A DNA stretch of 64,000 nt, taken from Neocallimastix lanati (nom. inval.) (lineage: Eukaryota > Neocallimastigomycota > Neocallimastigomycetes > Neocallimastigales > Neocallimastigaceae). This document shows positions 1 through 14,786 of the stretch, in pieces. The stretch spans positions 657,501-721,500 of the forward strand of contig JACVTC010000043.1 of NCBI GenBank assembly GCA_016946835.1. Direction: 5' to 3'. The translations under genes and the position numbers were made by a program. How positions within the stretch are numbered: the first letter of the stretch is position 1; every line of letters begins with the position of its first letter. The notes beneath the pieces were generated by a model that worked only from the letters and a program-made list of their open reading frames with translations, was not told the DNA's origin and made no database searches.

Positions 1-2989
1 ATCTAGATTTTGATTTCTTATGAACTGAAACGTTATCTTCAGATTCCGATTCTGTATCAGAATGACTTACTCTATCCCTACTACTATCACGACTTCTACT
101 ACGACTACTGCTGCTAATACGAATATTATTATGAGAACGAGAACGAGAACGAGAACTACTTCTACTACTATCATATTCGGAATCATAATATTCATAATCA
201 TTCTTATCCTCAATAACAAAACTATTACCTCCAGAAGAAATATATTCATCTATTGCATACATTTGTCTAAGATTATCAACACTTTTAGATTTTTTGTTAA
301 TGACATAAGCCATAGGTACCTTTAATTTGTTATTATTAGAATTATGGAGTATATTACGTCCAGAAGTAGTATTAGAACCATTAGCAAGTTGACAAGTAGT
401 TACTTTGGATTCCTCTGCCCAACGTTCTATACGTTGACGAGCAAATTCTTTAGGTGTGAGATCACTTTCCATATCATTTTCATCACCCTTTTTCATATTA
501 GGATTAACTAACGTATGACTGGTATAAGCATTTCTATTAATAATTGTACCATAAGGTAAATTATTAATAAGTGGTGGATTAGCAACATTATACATGGATC
601 CTCTTCCACTATAAGAAGGATTATTAGGATTAAGATTAGAACTATTTACATTTAAATGTGGAATAGGACCACCAGTAGGTGTATTCTGATAAAAAGGTGG
701 AACGGGTACTTGTAATTTGACTAGAGGAGAAGGAGGAACAACATTTGAACTTGAACCTGCATAAAACGGTAAGCCTGGTTTATTAATTTGTGGAGGCTGT
801 GGATAGGATGAGGCTCGTTGACGACTTTGAATAGTTCCTAATATATCACTATTAGCATTACTCCAAGATTGTCTTTTTAGAGCGGCAGCTTCTGCACTTT
901 GTTTTGCCTTTAAAAGTTGACTAGACTTACTTGGAACACCTGATGCCCCCTTTGGACCACTGCAACTTTCAAGAACTGGCGGATTAATTTTAATTTTAGC
1001 AGAATGAGACATGGTCGACATTTCTCTGGAATTAAAGCTTACTAATTTTTGAGTATTTGCCATAGATTTTAACTTCTCTACTACAGGATTTGTTGTTGTT
1101 GGTACTGTATTATTATGAACTTGGAAGGAATAAGCTTTTTGAATTTTTTGATACGGAACTTGTTGACCTTGTATATTAACAACCAATTGACTACTATCCA
1201 ATGGAGTAGATGAAGCAGTCCAATAAGAGCTATTCGCATCCACTACATTATTCATATTAGAATAGTATTGATTTGGATCTTGCAAGGATTGTGACGGTGG
1301 TGGAATGGATATAGTGGATGGTGCCCCAGGAACCCAATACGGATTACCATTTAAATCAACATTACTAATATTAGTCGAGAAAGCTGATGATACTTCAGAG
1401 GGTGGTGGTGGAGGAGTTGGTGGTATAATAGGTATACCTTGACCCGGATAATTCCTATAAAAATTATTATTATTATTATTATTATTACTATTATTAGAAT
1501 CTATGGAAGTAACCATTGACTTTTTATTTTGCTTCCTATTATCTAATTTAGATTTTAAAAGGAAAAGAGAGACCTCTTCTTCATCTTCATCATCCTCCTC
1601 TTCTATATTTTCTTGACTTGTTATAGCCTCTGTCACTTCACCTTGATTTGTTATGATTTCTGTTTGTTCTTCCTGACTATCGTTTTCTTCTTCTCCTTCT
1701 TCTCCTATCTCATTATTGCTCATCCTTTCTTCTTTTTTCGATTTCTTATTTTTCTTTTCTGATTTCGATTTCTTTGATTTTTTATCTAATTTAGATTTAG
1801 ATTTTGATTTTGATTTTGATTTAGATTTTGATTTTGATTTTGATTTTGATTTTGATTGAACTTTATTTTCTTTTTCTTTTTCTACTTCTTCTTCAACCAC
1901 TGAATCTATTTTATTTTGATCCTCTATTTTTGTTTTTTCCAACTGTTTTGCCAACTCTTCTTCATCTTCATCTCTTGGAGGTATATATCCATTTTTAGTT
2001 GGGTAAGTAATCTCTTTATCAACATCATTATCATCATCCTCATCCTCATCACTTTCCTCCTTTTCAATATGGCTAATAATATGACTAAAATCATTATCAT
2101 CAACACTTTCATCATCATCTTCTTCATCTTCTTCTTCATCTTCTTCTTCATCCTCATCATCTTCATCTTCGTTTTCTTCTTCAGATATAAAAGATTCTGA
2201 ATCAATTTCTGTTGAATCAGTTTCATCGTCATCATTCTCTGTAGATTCTATATCTTCTTCTTCTTCAGAACTTTCTTTTTTATTCTTTTTTTCAGTATGG
2301 AATTTTTTAGATCTTCTCTTAGTTTTGATACCTTCATCTTCATGGATACTGCTTTTCTTTGATGAAATAGGTGTAGGGAAAATTGGATTAACAATGGATT
2401 GATTTGGGTCCTTTAATACAGTAAGTGTTGGGGTATTTTTCAAATTTGCTTTACTTAATTTTTTTATTAATTTCCTATTTTCTTTTGTAAGAATAATTGG
2501 CTGACCTAAAATGGCAATACCGTTAAAACTATTTTTACTATTTTTACCACTATTCTTACTATTTTGACTTTTTTTACTTGTTTTACTATTCCTACTATTT
2601 TTTGAGGATTTTGAAGGAGTAGAGGAAGCGACAGTTGACATTGAAGCTGGACTTTCTACGATACTTTGGTTTATACTACTTTTATTTGAAGTATTTTTAA
2701 GTTGAATAGTAGATGGAGAGTTGGATAAACTTTGAGGACTGTTTCTTACATTTTTTAATCTTTTTAATTCATCACAGGAAGTAGCATATACATAAGGTTG
2801 TTGATATATTACTTCCTGAGATACATTTTGTAATAGTAACGGTATATTTTGATTTGAACTAATTGAATTATTCGCACTACTATTTATTTCAACTTTTTCA
2901 TTAGTAATAGTATTATCAGAATTACTATCAATGATCATATCAATCATTTTTTCCTGAATGTTATTTTCATTTAAGGTAAGAGTTGCCAT
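1..2989 (-). CDS. Large low-complexity acidic, Ser/Lys-rich protein, partial (3' end outside window)
   Basis: One frame is open from the ATG at 2987-2989 to the window edge, about 996 codons with no stop. It is easy to miss because the stop lies outside the window. The protein begins MATLTLNENN. It has a Ser/Asn/Lys-rich stretch (about residues 115-145), an acidic Glu/Asp run (about 235-300), a run of Ser-Lys dipeptides (about residues 375-400, DNA 1796-1856), a short poly-Asn run, a Pro-rich segment with consecutive prolines, and, near the truncated end, Arg-Ser dipeptides (SRSRSRS) like those of splicing-factor RS domains. A compact better-conserved-looking patch reads TPKEFARQRIERWAEES. 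I do not recognise a family. The RS and KS stretches with acidic tracts suggest a nuclear or cytoplasmic scaffold, but that is inference only. Base use is clearly coding compared with the flanking DNA. The reading frames that appear antisense or out of phase inside it are shadows of the repeats. Confidence 0.85.
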   Translation of the reverse strand, partial: MATLTLNENNIQEKMIDMIIDSNSDNTITNEKVEINSSANNSISSNQNIPLLLQNVSQEVIYQQPYVYATSCDELKRLKNVRNSPQSLSNSPSTIQLKNTSNKSSINQSIVESPASMSTVASSTPSKSSKNSRNSKTSKKSQNSKNSGKNSKNSFNGIAILGQPIILTKENRKLIKKLSKANLKNTPTLTVLKDPNQSIVNPIFPTPISSKKSSIHEDEGIKTKRRSKKFHTEKKNKKESSEEEEDIESTENDDDETDSTEIDSESFISEEENEDEDDEDEEEDEEEDEEDDDESVDDNDFSHIISHIEKEESDEDEDDDNDVDKEITYPTKNGYIPPRDEDEEELAKQLEKTKIEDQNKIDSVVEEEVEKEKENKVQSKSKSKSKSKSKSKSKSKSKSKLDKKSKKSKSEKKNKKSKKEERMSNNEIGEEGEEENDSQEEQTEIITNQGEVTEAITSQENIEEEDDEDEEEVSLFLLKSKLDNRKQNKKSMVTSIDSNNSNNNNNNNNFYRNYPGQGIPIIPPTPPPPPSEVSSAFSTNISNVDLNGNPYWVPGAPSTISIPPPSQSLQDPNQYYSNMNNVVDANSSYWTASSTPLDSSQLVVNIQGQQVPYQKIQKAYSFQVHNNTVPTTTNPVVEKLKSMANTQKLVSFNSREMSTMSHSAKIKINPPVLESCSGPKGASGVPSKSSQLLKAKQSAEAAALKRQSWSNANSDILGTIQSRQRASSYPQPPQINKPGLPFYAGSSSNVVPPSPLVKLQVPVPPFYQNTPTGGPIPHLNVNSSNLNPNNPSYSGRGSMYNVANPPLINNLPYGTIINRNAYTSHTLVNPNMKKGDENDMESDLTPKEFARQRIERWAEESKVTTCQLANGSNTTSGRNILHNSNNNKLKVPMAYVINKKSKSVDNLRQMYAIDEYISSGGNSFVIEDKNDYEYYDSEYDSSRSSSRSRSRSHNNIRISSSSRSRSRDSSRDRVSHSDTESESEDNVSVHKKSKSR

Positions 2990-3106
2990 CTATTTTTGTC
3001 ATTAAAATTTAAAATATTTAATTATGTAAATATAATAAAAAAAATAAAAAGTTAATTAATTTTGACAAATTATTTAATAAAATATATTGAATACTATTAT
3101 ATATAG

Positions 3107-3146
<40 letters not shown>

Positions 3147-6100
3147 TATTCACTATCAATATTAAATAATATTAAATTTTATTACAATTAGTATTATTAT
3201 TAAAATTAGTATTATTATCATTCCATTGTATTAAAATTATATATGACTACTTTACCTTTATATACTCTAAATGATTATAATTTTAATAAATAACAAAATA
3301 TAATAATTTATTTAAAGTTTACAAATTATCTAGAGTAATTTTTATTTATAAAAAGGGAAATATAGCTAACGTATGGTCTTTATAATATATTTTTTATAAA
3401 GCTTTGAATACTTTCTTACAATTTTTTAATATAAAAGTTATCTTATGTAATAAAATAACTATTTAATATTTATCTTTACTATGAAATATATTCAATATTA
3501 CTAATATCAATAACTTTATAGTTTAATTGTAATTGTTTACATTTATTGTTAAGTCACTCACTTTTTTTTTAAATTTTTAATAATTAATAGAAAGAATTAT
3601 TTGTTAAATTGTTTTTATAATATATACAAATGAATTAATACTTGTGGTAACATAAAATGATATATTGTAATAATTTTAAACTTATAAATATATAATAATT
3701 ATTGTTTCGTATTTTGATTTATTTAGTATATTTGTATATTTTATTTTTAAACGTTTTATAATTTGTTTTATTTAAATAATTCTTTTAAATAAATATTTAA
3801 TATATCTTATATAAATTTTTTTAAAAAATAATTAATAATATATTTTTAAATAAATAAATTAATTTGATGATATTTTATATAATATACTTGTTTATTAAGT
3901 TTAATAAAAAATAATTTAAAGTACATATGTAACCAGTGATAATAATGTGTTATAATATGTAATTATTATTATATTGAAATGAAGATAAAAAAAAAATATC
4001 AATAATATTTTATTTTTTTCTTTTTAAAAAAATAAATAATTATCTGTTGTATATTTTACTGCTTTTTTTTTTTTTTTTTTTTTTAAGTAAAATTTTTTCT
4101 TAAACTAATATGTAAAAAAAAAAAAAAAAAATATAAACTTTATCTTTCTATTTATAAAATAATAAAATTATATATAACTGAATTTTAATATATTTAATTC
4201 ATTCATTTTATTTTATTATTTTTACTACTTTAACAATTATTATTATTAATAAAAATAAAACTGATTGAATAAATAATTTAATAAATATTTAAGATTTATT
4301 TTTTGAAAATTTTATTATAAAATTAATTGAATAAAATTTAATAATAAATATTTTTATATTAACTTTATTATTGTCAATTATATCAAAATCAATGGATTTT
4401 GTAAATTCAATAATAGTTAAAAATATTTAATTAAACTTCTTTTTTTATTTTCTTCCCTTCTTTATTACTGTCTGAAAACAAAATAAAATAAATTTTTAAA
4501 ATCAAATTCTACTTTAAAAAACTAAAACTTTTTATTTTAGAAATAATTGAATAAAAAAAAAAAAAAAGGAAAAAGATAAAATAAAATTAAAATATAAAAA
4601 TAAATTTAAAAAATTAATAAAAAATTTAAAAAGGTAATAAAAAAAAATAGAAATATATTTATATTTAAATAAATATAAAACTACATATAGCAATTAATAA
4701 TATATAATATATTATATATATATATATTTTTTTTTTAATATAAAAGTAATTAAAAAAAAAATTATTTTACATTTAACAACTGTTATTTTAAATATTTGGT
4801 AATAATTAAATAATATTATTAAGTATAATTAAAAAAATAATAATAATTAGAATTATATATAAATTATTATTTTAAATTATAATAAAAAATTTATAATTTA
4901 ATATTTATAACTTATTCATTATATAATCATTATAATATGATATATATATAAATTTATTTCCTTTATTATTATTATTAATATTATTATTCATTATATAAAT
5001 ATTTGTTCATTATTTATTCAATTATATAATTATTTTAATAATCTATCAATGCTTGTTTAATTATAATACTAACTTGTTTTAAAAAAAAAAAAAAAAAAAA
5101 AATTTTTAATATTTATTTAATATATATTAAATTCAATATTTTTTTTGTTATATAATAAAAAAGTTAGTATTGAATGATTATTGGATTATCTATTAATTAA
5201 TAAAGAAAAAAGTATGATTAATTAGTTTATTAAAAAAACTTTTATATTTCAATATATATCTATTTCTACATCTAATATATTCACAATATTATCTACTAAT
5301 ATATTAATTATATAGTTAATTATATAGTAATATATTAAATTTATAGTTAACTATATTAAATTTAATGTATAAATAATGGTAATTAAATCTTTTATTTAAA
5401 TATATATTTACCTGCTTATTAATTATAATTTAATATATTATATAATATATTTCATTATATTTCGTTGTTTTATTTCACTTATTAAAATATTTAAGCTTTT
5501 TTTATCAAAAATAATAAAAAAAATTATATTGAATATTAATTAATATAGAATATATTACTAATATAGGGTAATATATGAAAATATAATTGATTTATATAGT
5601 AATAATTAATTTTGAAAATAAAAAATTAAAAATTTGCATATTAAATAATATTTTAAAAAATATTTTATAAAACCATGAAAAATTATATAGAAAATAATTT
5701 TTTTTATTCATCCTTTCTTTATTATGAAAGATAAAACTGATATATAGATACTATTCTTAAAACTTCTCTATATATAATAAATAAAATTATTATACTATAT
5801 TATCATAATAAGGACTAATATTATTGAAACTAAAAAATAAGTATAGGTTTAAAAAAAATTAAAGAAAATACTAAACTAGAGAAAGTATAGTTATAATTAG
5901 TAATTAATCAATTGAACTATCAAGTTATCAATATATATTTTTAATAATAAAAATATAATCTTATATATTAAATACACATTTAATATAAGAAATTTAAAAT
6001 ATAAAAAAAATTTTTTTTTCTCACCAATACGTATTTACATTTAGCTTCTATGTATGCAATACAATTACAATTATTCATTAAAATGTTTATTATCCTATAC

Positions 6101-6339
6101 AATATCAACTCCTATACTCTATACCATTTTTTTTAATAGATTAATTATAAAATTAGATTAATTCAGTATTTTTAGAATATTTAATTTTAATAATAATCAT
6201 AATAATTTTAATATTAATATTTATAAATTGTATATTAATAATTATAATATTAATTTTAATATTAATATTTGAATATCAATTGTACAATAATAATAATAAT
6301 AATAATAAAAATTATAATTAAGATGAAACTATTCTATTT

Positions 6340-6370
<31 letters not shown>

Positions 6371-7366
6371 GGAGAAAAAGATAAATAGGATAAAATAAAA
6401 TTAAAATAAAGAAAAAAAAATAATAATATATTTAATATATGATATTAAAATATTATATAATTTTATTATTACAATATTAAAATGGAGTATATACTTTGAA
6501 TATTAAATATGAATAATATAAAGTAAAAAAAAAAAAAATATAATATATATAAAAAAAAATAACATTATTATACAAAAAAAAATTTTTTTTTATACAATTT
6601 GAATCAATATAAATGGGATTAAATTATTTTAGAAGTTATAATTAACCTGATTTTTTTAACCCTTCTTTTTCCTTTTTTCCATATAACATTAACATTATAT
6701 CAAATAATTTTACTTTTCATTTATATAATTTTGCTTTTCATTTATTATTAAATTAACTTACAATACATATTTTTATAAACCTATATAAAATTTTTACATT
6801 TATCCTATTTAATGTAAAAGTCAAAAAACTTTTTTTTATTATTATTATTACTAATTTTACTAACAATAATATACATATTTTGAGTCATTATTTTAAATGC
6901 TTTCTTTCTTTTTTTTTTTTTTTTAATCTTTGTATATTTATCATTATATTAGAGATAATTGTAAGATAATTCCTTATCTTTTGAATGAAAAAAAAAATTA
7001 ATTATAAAAAATAACCGAAATTATTAAAATTCTAAACTTCAATATTTTTAAATGTTTATTAGAACATTTCAATAGGATTAACATGAATTTATAATAAAAT
7101 AAATATATATAATTAAACTATTGTTAAAATTAATTATTGTAAATTTGAATAATAAGAACAATTATATAATTATTGGTTCAATTAATACTAACTCACTAAA
7201 ATAACTATTCTCTCTTTTTTTTATTTTTTTTTTTTAATTCTCCTTTTCCAAAAATATATAAATATATTTAAAATGTTCATTTGCTTTAATTTATAGATTA
7301 ATTAATAATTTAATGATCCAATTTAAATATTATCAATAAAGAGCAGCAACAAAAGATAAAAATAAA

Positions 7367-7397
<31 letters not shown>

Positions 7398-7412
7398 TAA
7401 ATTTTTTTTGAC

Positions 7413-7449
<37 letters not shown>

Positions 7450-8481
7450 ATTATAAATATATACGGAATTAAAAAATATATTCATTAATATATGTAGTTT
7501 TAATTCTTAATATATTATCTGATTTTATCAAAATATATTCTGTTATATAAGAGCATTAAGTAAATATATATTCATATATATTTTGACTAAATTATTGTTA
7601 TAAACAATTTTTAGTATTGAATTATTTTTTTTTAAAAAAAACATTTTATTATAAATATATATATTAAAGTACAATAGTGCTTTTTATATAATATATTTTA
7701 TTCTATTTTATTAATTATAACTTCTTAAAACTTTATTTAATACTATACATATATGTATTTATATAGAATTACATAGGAACAAATGAAATAATTTCTTAAT
7801 TAGGTAATAAATATCATATAACAAAAACTGATATATTTTACAGAAATTTATGTATCAATTTAAAGTATTTTATGAATAGAACTATGTATTAAAAACATAA
7901 AAGTATGTATGTCATTTTTAAATTAAAATTAATTTAATTAAATTAAAAATGATTTCTTCGTTGTTGTTTCATTTTAATATAAAAAATTTTTTTAATTTAA
8001 TCTTTTTTTCAAAATTTAAAAACACACATATACACATATATATTTTAAAAATTTTATAAAAAAAATGTTAATGATATAATAAATAAAATTAAAATAAGCA
8101 AATAACCATAATAAAAAAAATAAAATAAAAATAAAACTTTAATATTTTATCTTAATAACTTTTATTCTAGTAGTTTATTTTAAATTATAAAACTATATGA
8201 ATTTTATATTTACTATACTGATAAAATGATTATTAAAATTTTTAATATTTCTGAACTTTTTATATTGATATGCTTATACATTTATTTAATTATTAATATA
8301 TTAATAATTTATTTTAAACAAATTAAACTCATCTACTTTAATATATTTTTTAAAAAAAAAAAATAAATTAATAATCATCATAATAATAATTCTATAACAA
8401 AAGAAAAGTTTTTTTTTTTATTTATTAGTTTTCTTCCTTATTTATTAATTAATTGTTTATATATTTTACATTATTTATTTG

Positions 8482-8512
<31 letters not shown>

Positions 8513-9680
8513 CTCATAATTTATAAATTTTTTTTCATTTAATATTATTTTAACAAAAAAATATATAAATATATATAAATTAATAATTAATATTAAAAGT
8601 TATTTTATTTTTTTTGTATGGCTAAATAAAATTAAATTTTCAAGTCTTAGGGATAAGAAAAATAAAAATATCATATAGATAAAATTTTATTATTTTATAT
8701 TTGTAATGAATAATTATTTAAAAAAAAGAAAATATTTATATAAATTTAAATTAATAATAACTATATGAAAGGAGAAAAATAATTCTTTTATTTTTATAGG
8801 TTAGATGTTGGACTGTACTAATATTACCAATATAAATTATTTAAAAAAATTATGTTATTTTTAAAAAAAAGAATATATATATATGATAAATAATAAAGTA
8901 TAAATTATCTTTTTTTTATTAATATTATTGAAGCTCTTTATTTTTTCTATTATTATTGTTATTGTTGTTTTATAACTATTAATATTATTATTGTTATATT
9001 GTGCTATATCATTACTATTATTACTATTTTTACTTTAATTATTATTACTATTACTATTATTATTTTAATTATTATTATTATTATCTAATTTTATTTTTAA
9101 AAATATGATAAAAGAATATTTTATTTTTTCTTTTATTTTATTTTAATTTAATAAAATTTTATATACAATTTACATAAATAGAATTTTATGTAATTTTTTT
9201 ATAGGTTCGCTTTTATGCTATGCTACAAAATTTTTTTTTTTTATTGAAGTATAAATTAAATTTAAATAAATTACAAAATTTAAATGTAATAAGAAATAAA
9301 TAAATCAATAAAATAAAAATAAAATGAAAAAAAAAAATACTACTATATTTATTGTTTATTGTTTATTGTTTTTTATTGTTTATTTACGATTATTTATTAT
9401 TATTTAATGCTATAATTACTACATTACTATTATAGACTATTATGTACATAAAACAACAATAAAAGCAATTATAATAATTCATAATATAAATATGTAATAT
9501 TTAATATATTAATTTGTTTTGATATAGAAAATCATAATAAAATAAAATGAAAAAATTAAAAATTAAAAATAAAAATAAATTATTTGATATAAATTTCAAT
9601 ACCATTGTATAATAATTTATATTTTGACTTTTTTTTTTTTTTGTCTATATTATTTTGATTCATTTTAATTTTTTTTTTAG

Positions 9681-9838
9681 AAGAATAGAGATAAAAAGAG
9701 CATTCTGGGAGACAGTGCTTTTTTTTTTTTTAAAATTTTTCATCCTTAATTGTTCTTAAGGCAAGATAACAAAGCCAAAGCTTACGAGTAATTATCAGTA
9801 AAATACTTTGGTAAATAATCAACTAGACGAGGAATTTT
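9681..9838. other. Less AT-rich island with paired segments (possible ncRNA)
   Basis: Within otherwise almost pure A/T, about 150 bases carry clear G/C content and short self-complementary stems: AGCA/TGCT around 9699-9719 directly followed by a 12-T run, CCTTAA/TTAAGG at about 9743-9760, and CCAAAG/CTTTGG at about 9775-9811. A T-run after a stem is what a pol III terminator would look like. I cannot match it to U1, U2, U4, U5, U6, SRP or RNase P by eye, and it has no open frame. It may be an ncRNA or merely an old repeat. Confidence 0.25.
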
Positions 9839-10425
9839 TTTTATTTATGATGATTTAGGTGATAATTATGGTGATATAACTTAGTATTAACTTTTTTTTT
9901 CTAAAAAAAAAATCAATAAATAATATGATTTAATTCAAAATAATAATAATAATAATAGATAATGATTAATTCTATTGAAAATAATTATAAAAAATTTTAT
10001 ATACTTTAAATTTTATAATTTATTTTTATTAAACATAAAATAAAGTAAAAAATAAAATAATAACAAAAAAAAAAAAAAAAAAAAAAAAGATATGTTTTAT
10101 ATTAATAATTTTTACTATAATTTATTTTATAGCTAATTCTACCAAAAATAATAATAATAATTTATATATTATAAATATCATATATTATTTTTATATAGCA
10201 TTAAAATATATATATATATATATTTGTTTTATATTAATAATTTTTACAATATTTTTATAAAAGTACCGCTTATTAAATAAATATATTTTTTTAATTATTT
10301 TATAACAATTATTTATTAAATTAAAATTCAATATTAAATACTTTTTTTTATTCATCATATTAAAAAATTAAGTAATCTTGCCTCTTTGTTTGTTTATTTG
10401 TTTGTTTATTTATGTACTTTTGTTT

Positions 10426-10456
<31 letters not shown>

Positions 10457-11901
10457 TATTTTTATTTTTATTTTTATTTATTTTATATTGTTTTTATTAA
10501 GAAAAATAGTTTTTTTTTTTAATTAAAGTTTTTGAAAAAGATATATATATATAATAATCAATAATCAATAATAATAATAATAATCAATAATCAATAATTA
10601 TTTATTATTATTTTAGATTAATTTTATAACCAATAAATTTATTTTTTAATATTGGAAAATTATTCATTTTTTCAAAAAAAAAATAAAAATAAAAATAAAA
10701 ATAAAAAATAAAGAAAAGGTAAATGAATAGATAGTATATATTTATTTTTATTTAATTTGTTTTATTAAATATCATTATTTACATAAAATATGTAAATTTT
10801 TTATAATTGAAAATAATGTAAATCTTATTTCTAAAAATTTTTTATAAGGTTAAAATATTTTTATATATAATATTAACTTTTAGTATTATTATTAATTAAA
10901 AATAATAACATAATAAATACAATATATATATACAATATATATATATGATTAATGTACATATTATTAATTAACCATATTTATTATATATATATACATTTTT
11001 TATTAGTTTTTAACACTTTTTTTTACTTTTATTAATAAAATTATTTAATATTATTCAATAAATGTATTTTTCTGAATTTTACAAACATGCATTATATAAA
11101 ATTTTAATATCTTTCTGTATTTTACAAATATTATTTAATATATTTTAACATTTAATCGTTTTTATTACAAGAATTTTAAATCATTAATATATTATTTTTT
11201 TTTTATTATTTATTTTATAATTTTTTTTAATTATTTATTTAATATTTTATTTAATATTTAATATATTTTTTTAATTATAATATATAAATATAATTTAGTA
11301 ATTTATTTTATTTTATTTTTTTATTTTTCTTAAATAATAATTAATAATAGAAATTTATTATGAAATATTTAGCATATTAACATTATTGTTTAATCATTCT
11401 ATATATATTTATTGTTTTTTGTTAGGTTTATACTTAGAATTCAATATTTTTTTTTATTTTTGTTTTAGTATTTCAAAAATAAAATAATATAAAATAATAT
11501 AAAATAAAATAAAATAAAAATAAAAATAAAAAAAACTAGAAATTACTATATAAAGAAATTTTAAATTTTAAATTTTTTAATTTGAATTTCATTTTTTTTA
11601 ATATTCAATTTTTAATGCCTGTTTTATTATATTTATTATATACATTATATTAAAAATCTATATAAATTATATACAATCTTTAATTATCCTTATATAGTAT
11701 TATTATATTTTAAAATAATATATTAAATTTATAAAAGTTTATTTCTTCTCCTTTATTAATATTAATATAATTAAAAATAAGTCAACTGAAATAGCTTCAT
11801 GTTATAAAAATAAAGCACATGGTTATGCTTTTATTGTTATTTTTTTTTTTTTTTTAATATTATTTTGTGGAAAACTATTTTTTTTATTAACCAAAAAAAA
11901 C

Positions 11902-12056
11902 ATTACATATATACTTAATCATATATAAAAAATGTATAAAATATTAATAAATAAATAAAAAACATATTTATATATGATTAAGTATATATGTAATCTTTTT
12001 TTTTATATATATATAAATATGTTTTTTATTTATTTATTAATTTTTAAAACATTTTT
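11902..12056. repeat. Two interleaved inverted repeats (A-B-A'-B' order)
   Basis: A perfect 28-base inverted repeat pairs 11902-11929 with 11967-11994. A second, of about 47 bases with a few mismatches, pairs about 11928-11974 with about 12006-12054. The two overlap so that one arm of each lies between the arms of the other. Confidence 0.75.
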
Positions 12057-13451
12057 TATATAATTTTATATTTTTATTCCATTTTATATAATCAATAAAA
12101 AAATATTTATTATTTTATATAATCAATAAAGAAAATTTTATAATAACTATATAATAATAAAAATTAAAATATTATAATATTATATCATTAAAATTTTTAA
12201 AATATATTTCATAATTTATTATATCATTTTTAATATAAAATATAATATTAATAAATATTATTTGAATAATTATTATTAAAATTTTAATATTTTTTAATAT
12301 TTAATAGAATTAAACACAAACCCCCTTTTTTTTTAATAATTTTTTTTTTTACTAATAAAAGAATATTATTTTATTGGAAAATATTTTTCTCTCTGTGATT
12401 AATCATATAAAAAAATAAAAATAAAAAATTAAAAAAAAATTTGGATAATTTACTTTTAATATTGGATTTAAATGAAAAAGGAAAAAAAGAAGAAAATATA
12501 AATATATATAAAGATTTTGGATTTACTATTATTTTATCCTTTTAACCTTTAAATGATCAAATGATTTAACAGATAAATCAAAAAAGAATTATAATCTATA
12601 AAATAATAAATAATAATCCAATTATAAAATATTAGATATTAAATATTATAAACCAGTGAAATTCTTCAATAATATATTGGAACATAAAGTTTTTTTTTTT
12701 TATAATAATATATATAATATATATATTGAAAATATTGTTGTTTATGTATATATAATGTTTCCTATTACTAATCTTTCTTTCAAGGATCTATGATAATAAA
12801 TCATTTACTATATTTATTAATTTATATTTATATTAATTTTAATTATATATATATAATTAAAAAAGGTTTTTATATTTTTTTTAGTAATTATGATTTTAAG
12901 TTTAAATATATATATATAACCCAATATATTTAATGTTAATATTAATAATAATATTATATATATATTGTTTTTTTTAAAACTCCATAACTCCTTAATAAAG
13001 ATTTCTATTTCTTCTGTTAATAAATGAATAGTAAATATTAGAAATATATTATTAACATTAAAATATATATTTTTAAAAAGGTTAAATAGAAAATCTTTAT
13101 CTAATTTATATAATAATATATATAATATATATTGTGATATTTAATATTTAAATAATAAATTTTATTGGAAATAAAAATCTATACATATAAATTTAGATTT
13201 TTAAAGATATTAATATAGTCAAATATATTAATTTCAATAAATTTGAAAAGGAAGAAAAAAAAATGTAAAAAAAAAAAGAAAAAGAAAAACAAGATGATAA
13301 AAAGAAATAAAAATATATTAGTAAAAAATTATAGAAATAAGATGTTATTAAAGTTTTATATGTTATTTAAACAGTAATATTTATTATTCATTATTAATAA
13401 AACTATATTTTTTTTATTTGACTGTTAAAGTCAATTTATAATCTTATAATT

Positions 13452-13565
<114 letters not shown>

Positions 13566-14181
13566 TTTTTAAGTAGATTTTTTTTTTGCTCTAATCCTAT
13601 TAATTATTTTACAATTTAAACTTTTTATTATAATTTTTTTTCATATAAAAAGAAACATCTGTGTTTTACAAATTTATCCTGAAATAGAAAAATTAAATAA
13701 ATCAAAAAAGATTATAATAATAAATTTATGTAAATGTTAAAAAAATATATATAATGATAATATATACATATATTTCAAATAGTATTCATAATAAATGATT
13801 GAAAACTATTTTATTTTAAGAAATTTATATGGCAAATGTTTTTTAAAGAAATTAATTATAATTACTACTATTTTATTGGTTTCTTGATTTAAATTAATTT
13901 AAATTATTTAATTAAAATCAATATATTATATTATATTATATAATATATTAATTTTTTTTGAAGTGAAAATTAATAAAAATATATAAAAAAAGAAAAACCC
14001 TTTTAGATCATTAAGGTGAAATATATCAAATATATTATTATCATTTTCAATAAAGTATTAATTAGGAATAAGAAAAATAGTGATGTCCTAATAAAAAAAT
14101 TTTTTTCTTTCATTTAAATAATTATAATTATAATAATTCTATAGGTTTGATATTAGATTTCTTTAATTTATTGCATATTTA

Positions 14182-14221
<40 letters not shown>

Positions 14222-14786
14222 TTTTTGATAATTTTTATATTGTAATTTTTCCTTGTTATTGATTTTTTATAAGTTAGCCTCAAATTTTCATTTACTTTCA
14301 TTTTTATGAATTAATATAATTGAAATAGATAATAAAGAAGTTTTTATAAATTGTAATAAAGGTTTAGAAATTATAAATATACTTATTTATAAAAAAAAGT
14401 ATTTAAAAAATATTCGAATTATCTTTTTTTTTTTTTTTTTTTTTTTTTTATTTAACTTTATCTCTAAAGTCATTCATAAATAGGATTAAATAAATTTTTT
14501 AGTATATTTTTATTATTTATTCTATTATAAGCAATAAATATCATATATACTAATTAATAAATAAAATAGTCAATAATATAAAAATAAATAAATAAATACA
14601 GAAATGTATTAGACAATAAAGTATAATTTACATATTAATGTCATTTATAACCTATATGCATAGGGTTTTTAACTTATTTCAATAATAATAGTAATAATTG
14701 TATAAATATAGTATAAATATGGTATATATGCTAAAAATAGTAATAAAATGGACTATCTATTATAAACTTTATTTATTTTAGCATTA

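Noticed and set aside
1916-2235. Phe/Ile-rich and Lys/Met-rich ORFs inside the first gene
   Set aside because: They are other frames of the acidic run. The main frame is continuous from 2989 to the window edge.
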